From positions 3,472,001-3,536,000 of the forward strand of contig NZ_CP192260.1 of NCBI RefSeq assembly GCF_050574275.1: DNA of 64,000 nucleotides, in the 5' to 3' direction. Shown in pieces: positions 8,249 to 16,672 of this stretch. Both the position numbers and the translations under genes were made by a program. The stretch is from Virgibacillus_F flavescens. Lineage in GTDB: Bacteria > Bacillota > Bacilli > Bacillales > Amphibacillaceae. The first letter of the stretch is position 1, and every line of letters begins with the position of its first letter. The notes under the pieces were generated by a model, which worked only from the letters and a program-made list of their open reading frames with translations, searched no databases and was not told the DNA's origin.

Positions 8249-9067
8249 TTATTCATGAAAGGAGTAATAATATTCAATTGGAATGTATAGACCAACCTTT
8301 CCTAAATCTTCACTATCAAGTGTAGCAAATACCACACCAATGACTTTTCCATCCTGATTAATTACTGGGCTTCCACTATTTCCGTTATAAACTGGTGCAT
8401 CAATCATCATTACTGGTTTTTCCCAACCGGACAGGGTCGTTTCTTTAATGATGGTACCTTTATTAGCAATTCCATGAAAACGTAATGGATTCCCAATAAA
8501 ATATATCGCATCTCCTTTATTAACGGTCGGGTCTTCGGCTAGTTCAAGTGAAGGATAATTACCTCCCTCTGCCTTTAAAACAGCTAAATCAATAGTTGGA
8601 TAGGTTGCAACAACTTCAGCGTTTTTAAGTCCTTCCTCTGGGAAAACTACGGTAACATTATCTTCTCCTTCAATCACATGAAAGTTTGTAAGGATTGTTC
8701 CATCTCCGTGTACTGAAAACCCTGTTCCGCTCGATTCGCTTGATTCGATTACCACGACTGAATCTTTATATGTACGAATATCTTTCTGCATGGAAAGCTT
8801 AGAAGAAGTCGCTAAAAATTCAATTGCTGGTATGGATATAACTTTCGGGTAAAATGCAAACACGTTTAGCATCATCATAGCAGCAATCAACCAAAACGCC
8901 CATTTTGGAAATGGACGCTTTGGTTTTTGCTGTTCTTTATTTTCTTGTGCACGTTTCCATGCTTTTTTTCTTTCGATATCGACTAATTCAACTAGCTCAT
9001 CATCATCAATTTCTTCATACAGATCATCATCGATCACATCATGGGTTCTTTTATCTTCTTTATCCAT
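8249..9067 (-). CDS. Membrane-anchored trypsin-like serine protease without PDZ domain
   Basis: The 272-residue protein has a very acidic N-terminus (residues 10-30, mostly Asp/Glu), a basic stretch, one membrane helix (about 55-74) and an extracellular chymotrypsin-fold domain. The triad is complete: H130 in TNFHVI, D160 in TIDLAVL, S231 in GNSGSPV. HtrA proteases of Bacillus have the same layout plus a C-terminal PDZ domain, which is absent here, so regulation of the protease must differ. It follows bmrD by 21 bp with its own GAGGTG site and probably shares its transcript. Confidence 0.88.
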   Translation of the reverse strand: MDKEDKRTHDVIDDDLYEEIDDDELVELVDIERKKAWKRAQENKEQQKPKRPFPKWAFWLIAAMMMLNVFAFYPKVISIPAIEFLATSSKLSMQKDIRTYKDSVVVIESSESSGTGFSVHGDGTILTNFHVIEGEDNVTVVFPEEGLKNAEVVATYPTIDLAVLKAEGGNYPSLELAEDPTVNKGDAIYFIGNPLRFHGIANKGTIIKETTLSGWEKPVMMIDAPVYNGNSGSPVINQDGKVIGVVFATLDSEDLGKVGLYIPIEYYYSFHE

Positions 9068-9088
9068 AGTGACACCTCACAGAGCAAG

Positions 9089-11119
9089 TTATACCGCTTC
9101 TTTTGTGTTACCTTGTTGCATTTGATACATTTGATAATACATTCCTTTTACTTGTATCAATTGTTCATGACTTCCTTGTTCTTTTATCATACCATGGTCA
9201 AGAACAAAAATTGAGTCTGCTTGTTGAATTGTTGATAATCGATGTGCGATAACAAGTGTAGTTCGCCCTTTTTTCAGAATCTCTAAAGCACGTTGAATAA
9301 CAGCTTCTGTTTCCGTGTCTACATTTGCAGTTGCCTCATCTAAAATTAAAATGGCAGGATCAAATGCTAATGCACGTGCGAACGATAATAGCTGCCGCTC
9401 ACCGAGTGAAAACGTACTTCCGCCTTCCGTCACAGGATCATCATATTTCTTAGGCAACTTTTCAATAAATCGATCCGCACCCACTGATTTCAGTGCATTA
9501 ATCGCTTGTTCCCTTGAAATTTTCGGATCGCCCATTGTTACATTTGACAGGATAGTACCAGAAAATAGGAATGGATCCTGCAGTACGATACCCATATGAC
9601 TTCTGACTTGTTGACGGGACCATCCACCAGTATCGTTACCATCTATTGTTATAGTCCCTTTTTGAGGATCATAAAATCGGAATAACAAGTTCATAATCGA
9701 ACTCTTCCCAGAACCTGTGTGTCCGACAAACGCTGCCGTTTGACCGGCATTTACTTTAAAAGAAATATCGTTTAATACATAATCTTTATCATTATAGGCA
9801 AACGATACATGATTAAATTCCACTTCTCCTCTGTATCTGTCTACATTTCCTGTTATCACTTGCTCGCCATCTTGATCCAGTAATTCGAAAACACGGTTCC
9901 CAGCTACTCTTGCCTGCTCGATCAACGGCAGCTGATGAACGATATCGGTTACAGGTTCAAATAAACGGTTAAGGTAATCAACAAATGCATACAGCATACC
10001 AATCGATATCACAGCAGTAGGACTAAATGAGATCAACCCAAAGTACCAGATAAAACCGACGAACGCTATATTGCGAATAACTGTTACAAGATTGTAGGAA
10101 GTTAGTGCACTCAGCTTTACTAATTTTCGTTCAAAGGTGTAATGTCTGTCATTTAATACCTCGAAGTCCTTCTTCGTTTTTTTCTCATGACGAAATGCCT
10201 GAATGATTGGCATCCCTTGTATTGCTTCACTGATGCTTCCATTGATATCACTAATTGTGGTTCTGATAACCGTATTATATTTTGTGCCAAAATATTTGTA
10301 AGTCTTCATCCATGCAAGAATTAGTGGGATGATTAACAAGCACATAAATGCCAATTTCACATCAAGAATAAATAATGCAACAAATATTCCTGTCATGTAA
10401 ATAACGCTTGTAACTACAATGGAAAACACTCTTTCATATAAGTCTCTAATTGCTTCCGTATCGTTCGTAATTCTTGCGACAATTTTACCTGCAGGCTGAT
10501 CGACATAATAGTTAATCGGTATCTTCTGCGTGTGTTTAAATATGTCGTTTCGCATCCTTTTAACTATCTGGTTAGATGCTTTCTGTAATAAATATGTCTT
10601 AAAGAATTGAAAAAATGCAGCTATTAATAATAGAAACATATACAGACCTAAAAGAAATAAAATAGGTTCTTTTTCCGGCTGGAAAAATGGATATATTTCT
10701 AAATATGATAGCTTTTCTCCCGTATATGTCTGATTCCCATCATTCGTTTGTACAACAATGGCGTTGTCTTTAATACTTCTTTTTCCCGTTAATGGTACAT
10801 CAGCTTTCACAAGATAATAATTCTGTTCGACCTGGAGAATTGTCACAAGACTTTTTGGGTTATCTTGATTCGTCAGTCGATCAGACCGCTTATAAAAATC
10901 TCCATCATGTTCAATTGTATAGTCGTCATTATTATTCTCAACTTGCTGCCAGTTACCTTCTACCCCGAGAATGTGCTCATCAATAATACGCTTTGCGATT
11001 AAAGGACCTACAAGTTCCAGGGATACTGCAATAATCAGGCAAACTAATCCAATAATAATACTCCTTTTATAGTACAGTGCATATTGAAATAGTCTTTTTT
11101 CAGTAGACGCCTTTTTCAT
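9089..11119 (-). CDS. bmrD: Heterodimeric multidrug ABC transporter subunit BmrD
   Basis: A 676-residue type IV ABC exporter half with six membrane helices and a C-terminal nucleotide-binding domain. Between helices 1 and 2 it carries an extracellular insertion of about 100 residues (roughly 50-150), a feature of BmrD. Walker A is GHTGSGKSS and Walker B ends in the canonical ILDEATANVD, but the signature is SLGERQ instead of SGGQ. In BmrCD one ATP site is degenerate, and this signature would face the non-catalytic site. Start codon overlaps the bmrC stop by one base. Confidence 0.92.
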   Translation of the reverse strand: MKKASTEKRLFQYALYYKRSIIIGLVCLIIAVSLELVGPLIAKRIIDEHILGVEGNWQQVENNNDDYTIEHDGDFYKRSDRLTNQDNPKSLVTILQVEQNYYLVKADVPLTGKRSIKDNAIVVQTNDGNQTYTGEKLSYLEIYPFFQPEKEPILFLLGLYMFLLLIAAFFQFFKTYLLQKASNQIVKRMRNDIFKHTQKIPINYYVDQPAGKIVARITNDTEAIRDLYERVFSIVVTSVIYMTGIFVALFILDVKLAFMCLLIIPLILAWMKTYKYFGTKYNTVIRTTISDINGSISEAIQGMPIIQAFRHEKKTKKDFEVLNDRHYTFERKLVKLSALTSYNLVTVIRNIAFVGFIWYFGLISFSPTAVISIGMLYAFVDYLNRLFEPVTDIVHQLPLIEQARVAGNRVFELLDQDGEQVITGNVDRYRGEVEFNHVSFAYNDKDYVLNDISFKVNAGQTAAFVGHTGSGKSSIMNLLFRFYDPQKGTITIDGNDTGGWSRQQVRSHMGIVLQDPFLFSGTILSNVTMGDPKISREQAINALKSVGADRFIEKLPKKYDDPVTEGGSTFSLGERQLLSFARALAFDPAILILDEATANVDTETEAVIQRALEILKKGRTTLVIAHRLSTIQQADSIFVLDHGMIKEQGSHEQLIQVKGMYYQMYQMQQGNTKEAV

Positions 11120-12867
11120 TAGGAACGCACCTCCTCGTTTTCCAGCTGCTGTTGATTGTACTGTTCTTTGTACCAGCCATCCCGTGCAACCAGTTCATTA
11201 TGTGTTCCTTGTTCCATAATTTTCCCGTTTTCTAAAACAATAATTTGATCAGCATGCGTCACAGCAGAAAGACGATGCGCAGCAATAAATGTTGTTTTAT
11301 TTTGACGTTCTTTTCGTAAATGCTCTATTATTTTGGATTCTGTTTTTCCATCTACTGCTGATAACGAATCATCCAAAATCAATATTTCTGGGTCTTTTAT
11401 AAATGCACGAGCTAATGCTACACGCTGCTTTTGACCACCAGATAATGTAACACCGCTTTCTCCTACTTGAGTATCAAGACCATCAGGTAATTGATTCATA
11501 TCATTTAAGAAGTGAGCAAGTTCCATTACACGATGTATCTCTTCATCGGTAGCGTCACCTTTACCGAACTGAATGTTTTCACGAATGCTCTTGGAAAACA
11601 TCATTTGATCCTGTGGTACATAACCAATCCATGAGCGAATCTGATCAAAACTGATATCACTCAGATCAATTCCTGATACTTTTATTTTTCCCTTTACCCC
11701 GGGATATTGACGTAACAGCAGCTTAAATATTGTCGTCTTTCCTGCTCCGGTTTTCCCAACAATTCCTATTGTTTGGCCATTTTTTATGTCTAAACAAATA
11801 TCATCCAATTGTTTTACTTCTGATTCTGGATAGGTAAACGAGACATGGTCAAACTCAATCGAATTTAATGCTGTTATAGATTTTGGATCTTCTGGATTTT
11901 TAACATCTGCCTCATAGTCTAATGTTTCATTCACTCGATCTAACGATGCATTACCGCGTTGCATAATATTAATTAGCTCACCAACCGCAAACATTGGCCA
12001 AATCAACATTCCAAGGTAAACGTTAAATGTAACAAGATCACCTAATGTAATCCTGTTTTCAAATACGAGTATAGCCCCATAACCAAGACCAATCGTATAG
12101 GACAATCCAACTAGAATTTTCATGGTTGGTTCAAAGAGGGCATCAATTTTAGCAACCGCAATGTTTTTTTGATAAACATCCTCTGTCATAGATTCAAAAC
12201 GTTTTTCATCATTTCTTTCCTGTACAAAGGCACGAATAACCCTTACGCCACGTATTGATTCCAGCACCTCGTTATTCATATCACCAAATGCAGTTTGCGC
12301 CTCCATAAACCGTTTGTGAATCGTTCCTCCATACTTATTCATTACAACTGCCATTATAGGTAGTGGGATTAATGCCGCTAATGTCAACGGCCAGCTAATT
12401 GTAAATCCCATTACCGCGATGATCATGATCATAAAAATACTGGAGTCAATCAAAGTCAGGACACCAAATCCCGCAGTAAGCTGGATTGACCTTAGATCAT
12501 TTGTACTGCGGGCCATCAAATCACCCGTTCTGAACTTACCAAAAAATGTTGGAGTCATCTTTAGAAAATGATCCATTAATCTGCTTCTGGACAGCCGCTC
12601 CAGTTTCGCAGCACCGCTGAATAAAGTATAATCCCATAAATAGGATATTGAATAGTGCACAACAATGAGTACAAGGTAACCCGCGATTAGCGTTACCAGA
12701 AGTTTCGTTGTCAGTGTTTCAAACTGAATTTTATCAATTGCAAACCCTACTAATTTAGGTGGTATAAGACCAATTGCACTTGCGATAATTAAGGCTACGA
12801 TTGCGAAAACATAACTCTTCCAATATCGTTTAAAAAACCAATCTAACTTCTTAAAAACCTGAAACAT
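11119..12867 (-). CDS. bmrC: Heterodimeric multidrug ABC transporter subunit BmrC
   Basis: A 582-residue ABC exporter half: six helices followed by an ATPase domain with GKTGAGKTT, a canonical LSGGQKQR signature and a Walker B LILDDSLSAVD in which the catalytic Glu is Asp. This is the expected partner for BmrD: its Asp and the BmrD signature form the degenerate site. A GTG at 12876 overlaps the AAGGTG ribosome site, so the ATG at 12867 is chosen; it gives MFQVFKKLDWFFKRYW, which matches the known N-terminus. Expression is probably controlled by the leader at 12949-13215. Confidence 0.92.
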   Translation of the reverse strand: MFQVFKKLDWFFKRYWKSYVFAIVALIIASAIGLIPPKLVGFAIDKIQFETLTTKLLVTLIAGYLVLIVVHYSISYLWDYTLFSGAAKLERLSRSRLMDHFLKMTPTFFGKFRTGDLMARSTNDLRSIQLTAGFGVLTLIDSSIFMIMIIAVMGFTISWPLTLAALIPLPIMAVVMNKYGGTIHKRFMEAQTAFGDMNNEVLESIRGVRVIRAFVQERNDEKRFESMTEDVYQKNIAVAKIDALFEPTMKILVGLSYTIGLGYGAILVFENRITLGDLVTFNVYLGMLIWPMFAVGELINIMQRGNASLDRVNETLDYEADVKNPEDPKSITALNSIEFDHVSFTYPESEVKQLDDICLDIKNGQTIGIVGKTGAGKTTIFKLLLRQYPGVKGKIKVSGIDLSDISFDQIRSWIGYVPQDQMMFSKSIRENIQFGKGDATDEEIHRVMELAHFLNDMNQLPDGLDTQVGESGVTLSGGQKQRVALARAFIKDPEILILDDSLSAVDGKTESKIIEHLRKERQNKTTFIAAHRLSAVTHADQIIVLENGKIMEQGTHNELVARDGWYKEQYNQQQLENEEVRS

Positions 12868-12948
12868 GTTTCTCACCTTCTTTTTTACTTTTTCGTATAC
12901 ATAGAGATAATTTCTTCACCAAATCTTCTGCTGCAGCCTTTTAAGACA

Positions 12949-12976
12949 CAAAAAAACACACGTCTATGACGCATGT
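12949..12976 (-). terminator. Second intrinsic terminator in the bmrC leader
   Basis: On the minus strand ACATGCGTC, loop ATA, GACGTGTGT (nine pairs including G-U) followed by seven T, 82 bp before the bmrC start. Because the only gene downstream is bmrC, this must act as an attenuator or as a back-up stop. Confidence 0.75.
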
Positions 12977-13023
12977 TTTCATAAATGTATGAGGATTGAT
13001 CTGCAAAATCTCCTCGTACAATA

Positions 13024-13052
13024 TAAAAAGGCCACAGCTGAGTGTGACCTTC
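13024..13052 (-). terminator. First intrinsic terminator (attenuator) in the bmrC leader
   Basis: On the minus strand AAGGTCAC, an 8-nt loop and GTGGCCTT form an 8-bp stem followed by five T, 30 nt after the leader-peptide stop codon. It is the terminator half of a classical attenuator. Confidence 0.8.
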
Positions 13053-13107
13053 TTAAGCGTATAAAAAAACAATATGTAGTACTATGCTTTCCCGCTCAGA
13101 AGGCCAC
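13044..13107 (-). promoter_or_regulatory. Antiterminator pairing that competes with attenuator 1
   Basis: GTGGCCTTCT at 13098-13107 (inside leader codons 16-19) can pair over 10 positions with AGAAGGTCAC at 13044-13053, which is the 5' arm of terminator 1. The two structures exclude each other. A ribosome stalled before codon 16 would leave the antiterminator free to form. Confidence 0.65.
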
Positions 13108-13153
13108 TATGAATTATGAAATTTACTTGAATAACTTGAAATACTTTTTCCAT
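13082..13153 (-). CDS. Leader peptide of the bmrCD operon (BmrB analogue)
   Basis: A 23-codon frame (MEKVFQVIQVNF...SGLLSGKA) starts at an ATG with the excellent site AAGGAGG and ends just before attenuator 1. In Bacillus subtilis bmrC expression depends on translation of the upstream bmrB leader through a ribosome-mediated attenuation mechanism; this peptide occupies the same position but is shorter than BmrB, and I see no sequence similarity I could vouch for. The peptide itself may have no function beyond being translated. Confidence 0.75.
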   Translation of the reverse strand: MEKVFQVIQVNFIIHSGLLSGKA

Positions 13154-13186
13154 TTTAATGACCTCCTTCCGATTCGATTCTCAATA

Positions 13187-13215
13187 ATTATAGTATTTTG
13201 AAAAATATTAGTCAA
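13187..13215 (-). promoter_or_regulatory. Sigma-A promoter of the bmr leader/operon
   Basis: TTGACT, a 17-bp spacer and TATAAT on the minus strand. Transcription would start near 13180, giving a leader of about 310 nt before bmrC. Confidence 0.82.
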
Positions 13216-13261
13216 TAGTTTTTTGAATATATTCTAAATTTTTTCAAAAGAGATGAATAGA

Positions 13262-13352
13262 AAACTTGGCTTATCTCCATGCCTTAATGGTGACAGACTT
13301 AGTTGCACTTTTGCAGTAAAAAAGGAATTATACTTTCTTACCTGCTGAAATA
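13262..13352. repeat. Dispersed hairpin repeat, copy 2
   Basis: Diverged second copy of the sequence at 5188-5271, including CTTAGTTGCACTTTTGCAGTAA and the terminal TATACTTTCTTACCTGC arm. The rest of 13216-13471 shows no gene. Confidence 0.65.
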
Positions 13353-13471
13353 TTCCTGAAATCAGGACTTTGATCCCTTCTGTTCGCTCACAACGTAGTC
13401 GTTTCACCTTATGAAAGAGAAATGATATAATGCACAAGGTGAACTTTTAGTGAACGAATGGATGTGGTATT

Positions 13472-14521
13472 ATGCAGCAGCAAAGCAGTTACAAAAAAAT
13501 CGAACCTTCTTCTGGATCGATTATTATGGCAAGTGGCATTTTTTTAATCGGTACAATTAATGCTTTTCCTATATTGGATTTGAACGCAGGAAAATTTTTG
13601 GCAATCCTGCTGGCAATTGCATGGATTTTTATTTATAAATCCTTATCCATTCAATTTTTTCATCGGGATTTTTTAATCCCATTTATTAAACATCCCGTTA
13701 AATCTTTTGCAATCGGGACTTGGATAGCTGGCGTATCTGTTTTATGTAATGTATTTATAAAGTATTTTCCTGAAATTCTGCTGATTACACAAATCATGGC
13801 AATATTAAATTCGATATTATGGTTATTATTTTTGGTCACGTGTTTTTATAACTTCAGAAAATTATTTACAGCAAAAAAAAAGTACCGGGTACACGGTACA
13901 ATTCTCTTATCTACAGTAGGAACTCAATCAATTATCTTCCTTTTAAACAATGTATTTTTTCGTTTTCCAGCCTTATTCACTGAAGTTATTATCTTGTTAG
14001 GTCTGATGTTCTATTTAGCTGGTATAGCCTTAATTAGTAAACGGTATTTGCAGCAAAGAAATTGGTCATTGGCTAATGACTGGTCGAACACCAATTGCAT
14101 TATTCATGGCGCTTTATCAATCACTGGATTGGCAATTGTTACGACTAATACGTTTACACCGGGAATTATTGCCCTTTTTTGGGTAATCGTTTTATTACTA
14201 CTCGTTTTCATTGAGGTCATTGAAATAATTCGTGCCTACAGCCGTATTAAAACATATGGCTGGAACAAAGGAATCTTCGAGTATGATATATCACAATGGT
14301 CCAGAAATTTTACCTTTGGTATGTTTTACACATTCACCTTGGTTATGCACTTCAATCCGTTCTATCCGCTACCAGAAGTACTTTATAGTTTCCAGACAAG
14401 TTTCATGGCATTCTGGGCGTGGGTTGTTTTAATTGCTTTGGTAATTCAAATTGCCCTTTTTCTCAAATCTCATATCACGTCCAATACCTCGGGAAAACAA
14501 GAAAGTAATGTTTCACTTTAA
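13472..14521 (+). CDS. TDT/SLAC1-family-like integral membrane protein
   Basis: A 349-residue, very hydrophobic protein with about ten membrane helices. The first helix has the pattern SGSIIMASGIFLIGTIN, which resembles the start of tellurite-resistance/dicarboxylate transporter (TDT) and SLAC1 anion-channel proteins. The overall helix count and length fit that family; substrate is unknown. The ribosome site before ATG 13472 is weak (GGATG). It stands alone, with repeats on both sides. Family assignment is by pattern only and could be wrong. Confidence 0.55.
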   Translation: MQQQSSYKKIEPSSGSIIMASGIFLIGTINAFPILDLNAGKFLAILLAIAWIFIYKSLSIQFFHRDFLIPFIKHPVKSFAIGTWIAGVSVLCNVFIKYFPEILLITQIMAILNSILWLLFLVTCFYNFRKLFTAKKKYRVHGTILLSTVGTQSIIFLLNNVFFRFPALFTEVIILLGLMFYLAGIALISKRYLQQRNWSLANDWSNTNCIIHGALSITGLAIVTTNTFTPGIIALFWVIVLLLLVFIEVIEIIRAYSRIKTYGWNKGIFEYDISQWSRNFTFGMFYTFTLVMHFNPFYPLPEVLYSFQTSFMAFWAWVVLIALVIQIALFLKSHITSNTSGKQESNVSL

Positions 14522-14534
14522 TACAGACTGAAAC

Positions 14535-14905
14535 ATGTAGGTACTTCCTAAATTGAAATAAGCTGCAATCAGTGGTAGTAGTTGACGCAAAATCACTTTA
14601 CTGCGAGATAACTTATAATTAAGTTCGGTGCTCGTCACTTGCTTGGCCACTGAAAAAGGGTTGGAGGTGGTACGAAATAAGTGGATCTACGATCGCATCT
14701 TCGAATATACAACGCTTTGTGTGGGCACGGCTTCAGCTTCCTTGGGTCTCACCTATGCCTTTCCTCCGCTCCAATCTCTAGACAAGAGATGGATGACACA
14801 GATTTATTTAATGTACACTTGATATCTACGTCTATTTCAACATGTATTAGCTTTACCAGTCCTGCATTGTCCCGGGCGTTGACTCCTGCGACAAATAACT
14901 AGTAA
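14535..14905. repeat. Composite dispersed repeat, partly decayed
   Basis: Contains TTGGCCACTGAAAAAG, GTGGTACGAAATAAGTGGATC, CGCATCTTCGAATATA, GGGCACGGCTTCAGCTTCCT and, further right, CCTCCGCTCCAATCTCTAGA, all recurring in the copies near 19, 29.7, 35 and 54 kb. No gene is supported here. Confidence 0.75.
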
Positions 14906-14945
14906 CATTTTTTATGTGATACAAGAACTATAGTTTATTGCATTC

Positions 14946-14978
14946 AGTACTACAGAATCCGTTCTGTAGTACTTTTTT
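14946..14978 (+). terminator. Strong intrinsic terminator
   Basis: A perfect 12-bp stem AGTACTACAGAA/TTCTGTAGTACT with loop TCCG followed by T6. It lies 425 bp after the TDT-like gene, beyond the repeat, and insulates the germination operon. Confidence 0.82.
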
Positions 14979-15092
14979 GTTCTACATAAGAAAGTAAAAA
15001 AAATAAAAGAATCTTGGCATAAGTAAAACTTCAGTGCTCGCTAAAAAAGCAAACAAACTACCGAGATTTTCTAATTAATATTTGTCGGCTTA

Positions 15093-15122
15093 GTAATAAA
15101 AACGCTATTTCCCCACATACTA
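15093..15122 (+). promoter_or_regulatory. Candidate sigma-G promoter of the germination operon
   Basis: GTAATA, 17-bp spacer and CATACTA. The -10 matches the forespore consensus exactly; the -35 is only partial. It lies 30 bp before the gerA-type start, as expected for a germinant receptor operon. Confidence 0.45.
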
Positions 15123-15151
15123 CTCTTACTTAGTGTTTTCAGGAGGCAGCC

Positions 15152-16660
15152 ATGAAGAAAATTTCAAAAAAGAATAAAATGAAGTCCTCCATTTTTCCGA
15201 TTAAAGTGGATGAACTAAAAATCAAATTAGAAAGTAAGTTTGAAAATAATCCTGATCTAATCTTCACTACTTATGAACATCAGCAAAAAAAAATTGCCGT
15301 TTTCTTTATCGCATATCAAATTCAATCTGAAAGACTTGAGAAGTTTATTTTACAGCCATTACTCAGTAATGAAAAAGAATGGAGTAATAAATCACTTTTA
15401 AATGAAATCCCATTAGGGACTGGTTCCAGGAAAGAAAACTTTGATGAAATACTGTCAAAATTATTAATAGGCGAAGTCTTTATCTATATTGAGGGCGAAA
15501 AAGATGCTATATCCTACTTATTATTAAAAAAAGAAAAACGGCAGCTGGCAACTGCTGAAACAGAGTCCGTTGTTTTAGGTCCAAAAGTTGCATTCACAGA
15601 ATCATTATTTACTAATTTAAATTTAGTTCAGTGGGCAATTAAATCCAATGACTTGGTACTGGAAAAAATAGTTGTTGGGAAAACTGCACCGAAAGAAATT
15701 CGTCTGGTTTACATGAATTCAATTACCAATGAAACCGATGTAAATACTATTCGACAACGGCTGTTAAACCTCAAAGTAGACTCTGTTGAAGATAGTACCG
15801 TTCTGATGAGTTACATCGAAGATTCCCAAATTACTGTTTTCCCACAATTCTATTCAACTGAACTACCTGATCGTTTTAGTTATATCATTACTAGCGGAAA
15901 AGTTGGATTGTTAATGGAGGGGAGCCCTAATGGAATCGTAGCTCCATCAACTTTATTCAGTTTTTTCGAATCCACAGAAGATATTTATATGCGTTGGAAT
16001 ACAGGGTCATTCGCTCGCGCACTTCGGTTCATCGCTATGACTTTGTCTGTATTATTAACTCCATTGTATGTAGCAACTGTAACGTATCATTATGAATTAA
16101 TTCCCACTCCTGAATTAATCACATTGGGACAGTCACGGGCTGCTGTTCCTTTTCCACCATTACTAGAAGCACTAATTTTAGAGTTTATGATTGAACTTTT
16201 ACGTGAGGCTGGAGCACGACTGCCTACAAAGGTTGGTCAAACAATGGGTATTGTTGGTGGTATTGTTATTGGTCAGGCAGCGGTTCAAGCAGGATTAACA
16301 AGCAGTATTCTTATAATTGTAATTGGAATTAGCGCACTAGCTTCCTTTACTTCTCCAAGTTATTTAATGGGAGCAACAATTCGTGTTATTCGATTCCCCA
16401 TGATTCTATTGGCTGGTCTATTCGGTATTATTGGAATCGTTTTTGGTATTAGTCTTTTAATTATTCATTTACTGCATTTAACTTCATTAGGACGCCCATA
16501 CCTAACACCGTTGTATCCATTTAAATGGCAGGATTTTAATAAAGTACTGTTCCGCTTACCTTTAAACAAACAGTCCCATCGAGCTATCTCACTGCAGCCC
16601 AAAGATACTTTACGTTACCGGAAAAAGGAGGCAGAGAAGAAAAAAGACATTGATGAATAG
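15152..16660 (+). CDS. Spore germination protein, GerA/GerKA family (A subunit)
   Basis: The 502-residue A subunit of a GerA-type germinant receptor in the inner spore membrane. It has a soluble N-terminal domain (to about residue 280) and a C-terminal half with about five membrane helices. Family hallmarks are visible: FPQFYSTELPDR, VLMEGSPNGIVAPSTLFSFF-like text, RFIAMTLSVLLTPLYVA and PFPPLLEALILEFMIELLREAGARLP. Start is the ATG after AGGAGG. First gene of an A-B-C operon; the germinant (amino acid, sugar or other) cannot be read from sequence. Confidence 0.93.
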   Translation: MKKISKKNKMKSSIFPIKVDELKIKLESKFENNPDLIFTTYEHQQKKIAVFFIAYQIQSERLEKFILQPLLSNEKEWSNKSLLNEIPLGTGSRKENFDEILSKLLIGEVFIYIEGEKDAISYLLLKKEKRQLATAETESVVLGPKVAFTESLFTNLNLVQWAIKSNDLVLEKIVVGKTAPKEIRLVYMNSITNETDVNTIRQRLLNLKVDSVEDSTVLMSYIEDSQITVFPQFYSTELPDRFSYIITSGKVGLLMEGSPNGIVAPSTLFSFFESTEDIYMRWNTGSFARALRFIAMTLSVLLTPLYVATVTYHYELIPTPELITLGQSRAAVPFPPLLEALILEFMIELLREAGARLPTKVGQTMGIVGGIVIGQAAVQAGLTSSILIIVIGISALASFTSPSYLMGATIRVIRFPMILLAGLFGIIGIVFGISLLIIHLLHLTSLGRPYLTPLYPFKWQDFNKVLFRLPLNKQSHRAISLQPKDTLRYRKKEAEKKKDIDE

Positions 16661-16672
16661 GATGGTGAAAAA

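Noticed and set aside
12956..12976. Second leader peptide starting in terminator 2 (ATG at 12973)
   Set aside because: A frame exists, but there is no ribosome site and it begins inside the terminator stem.
12989..13201. Plus-strand frame of 70 codons upstream of bmrC
   Set aside because: It is antisense to the bmr leader, whose promoter, ribosome site and attenuators are on the minus strand.
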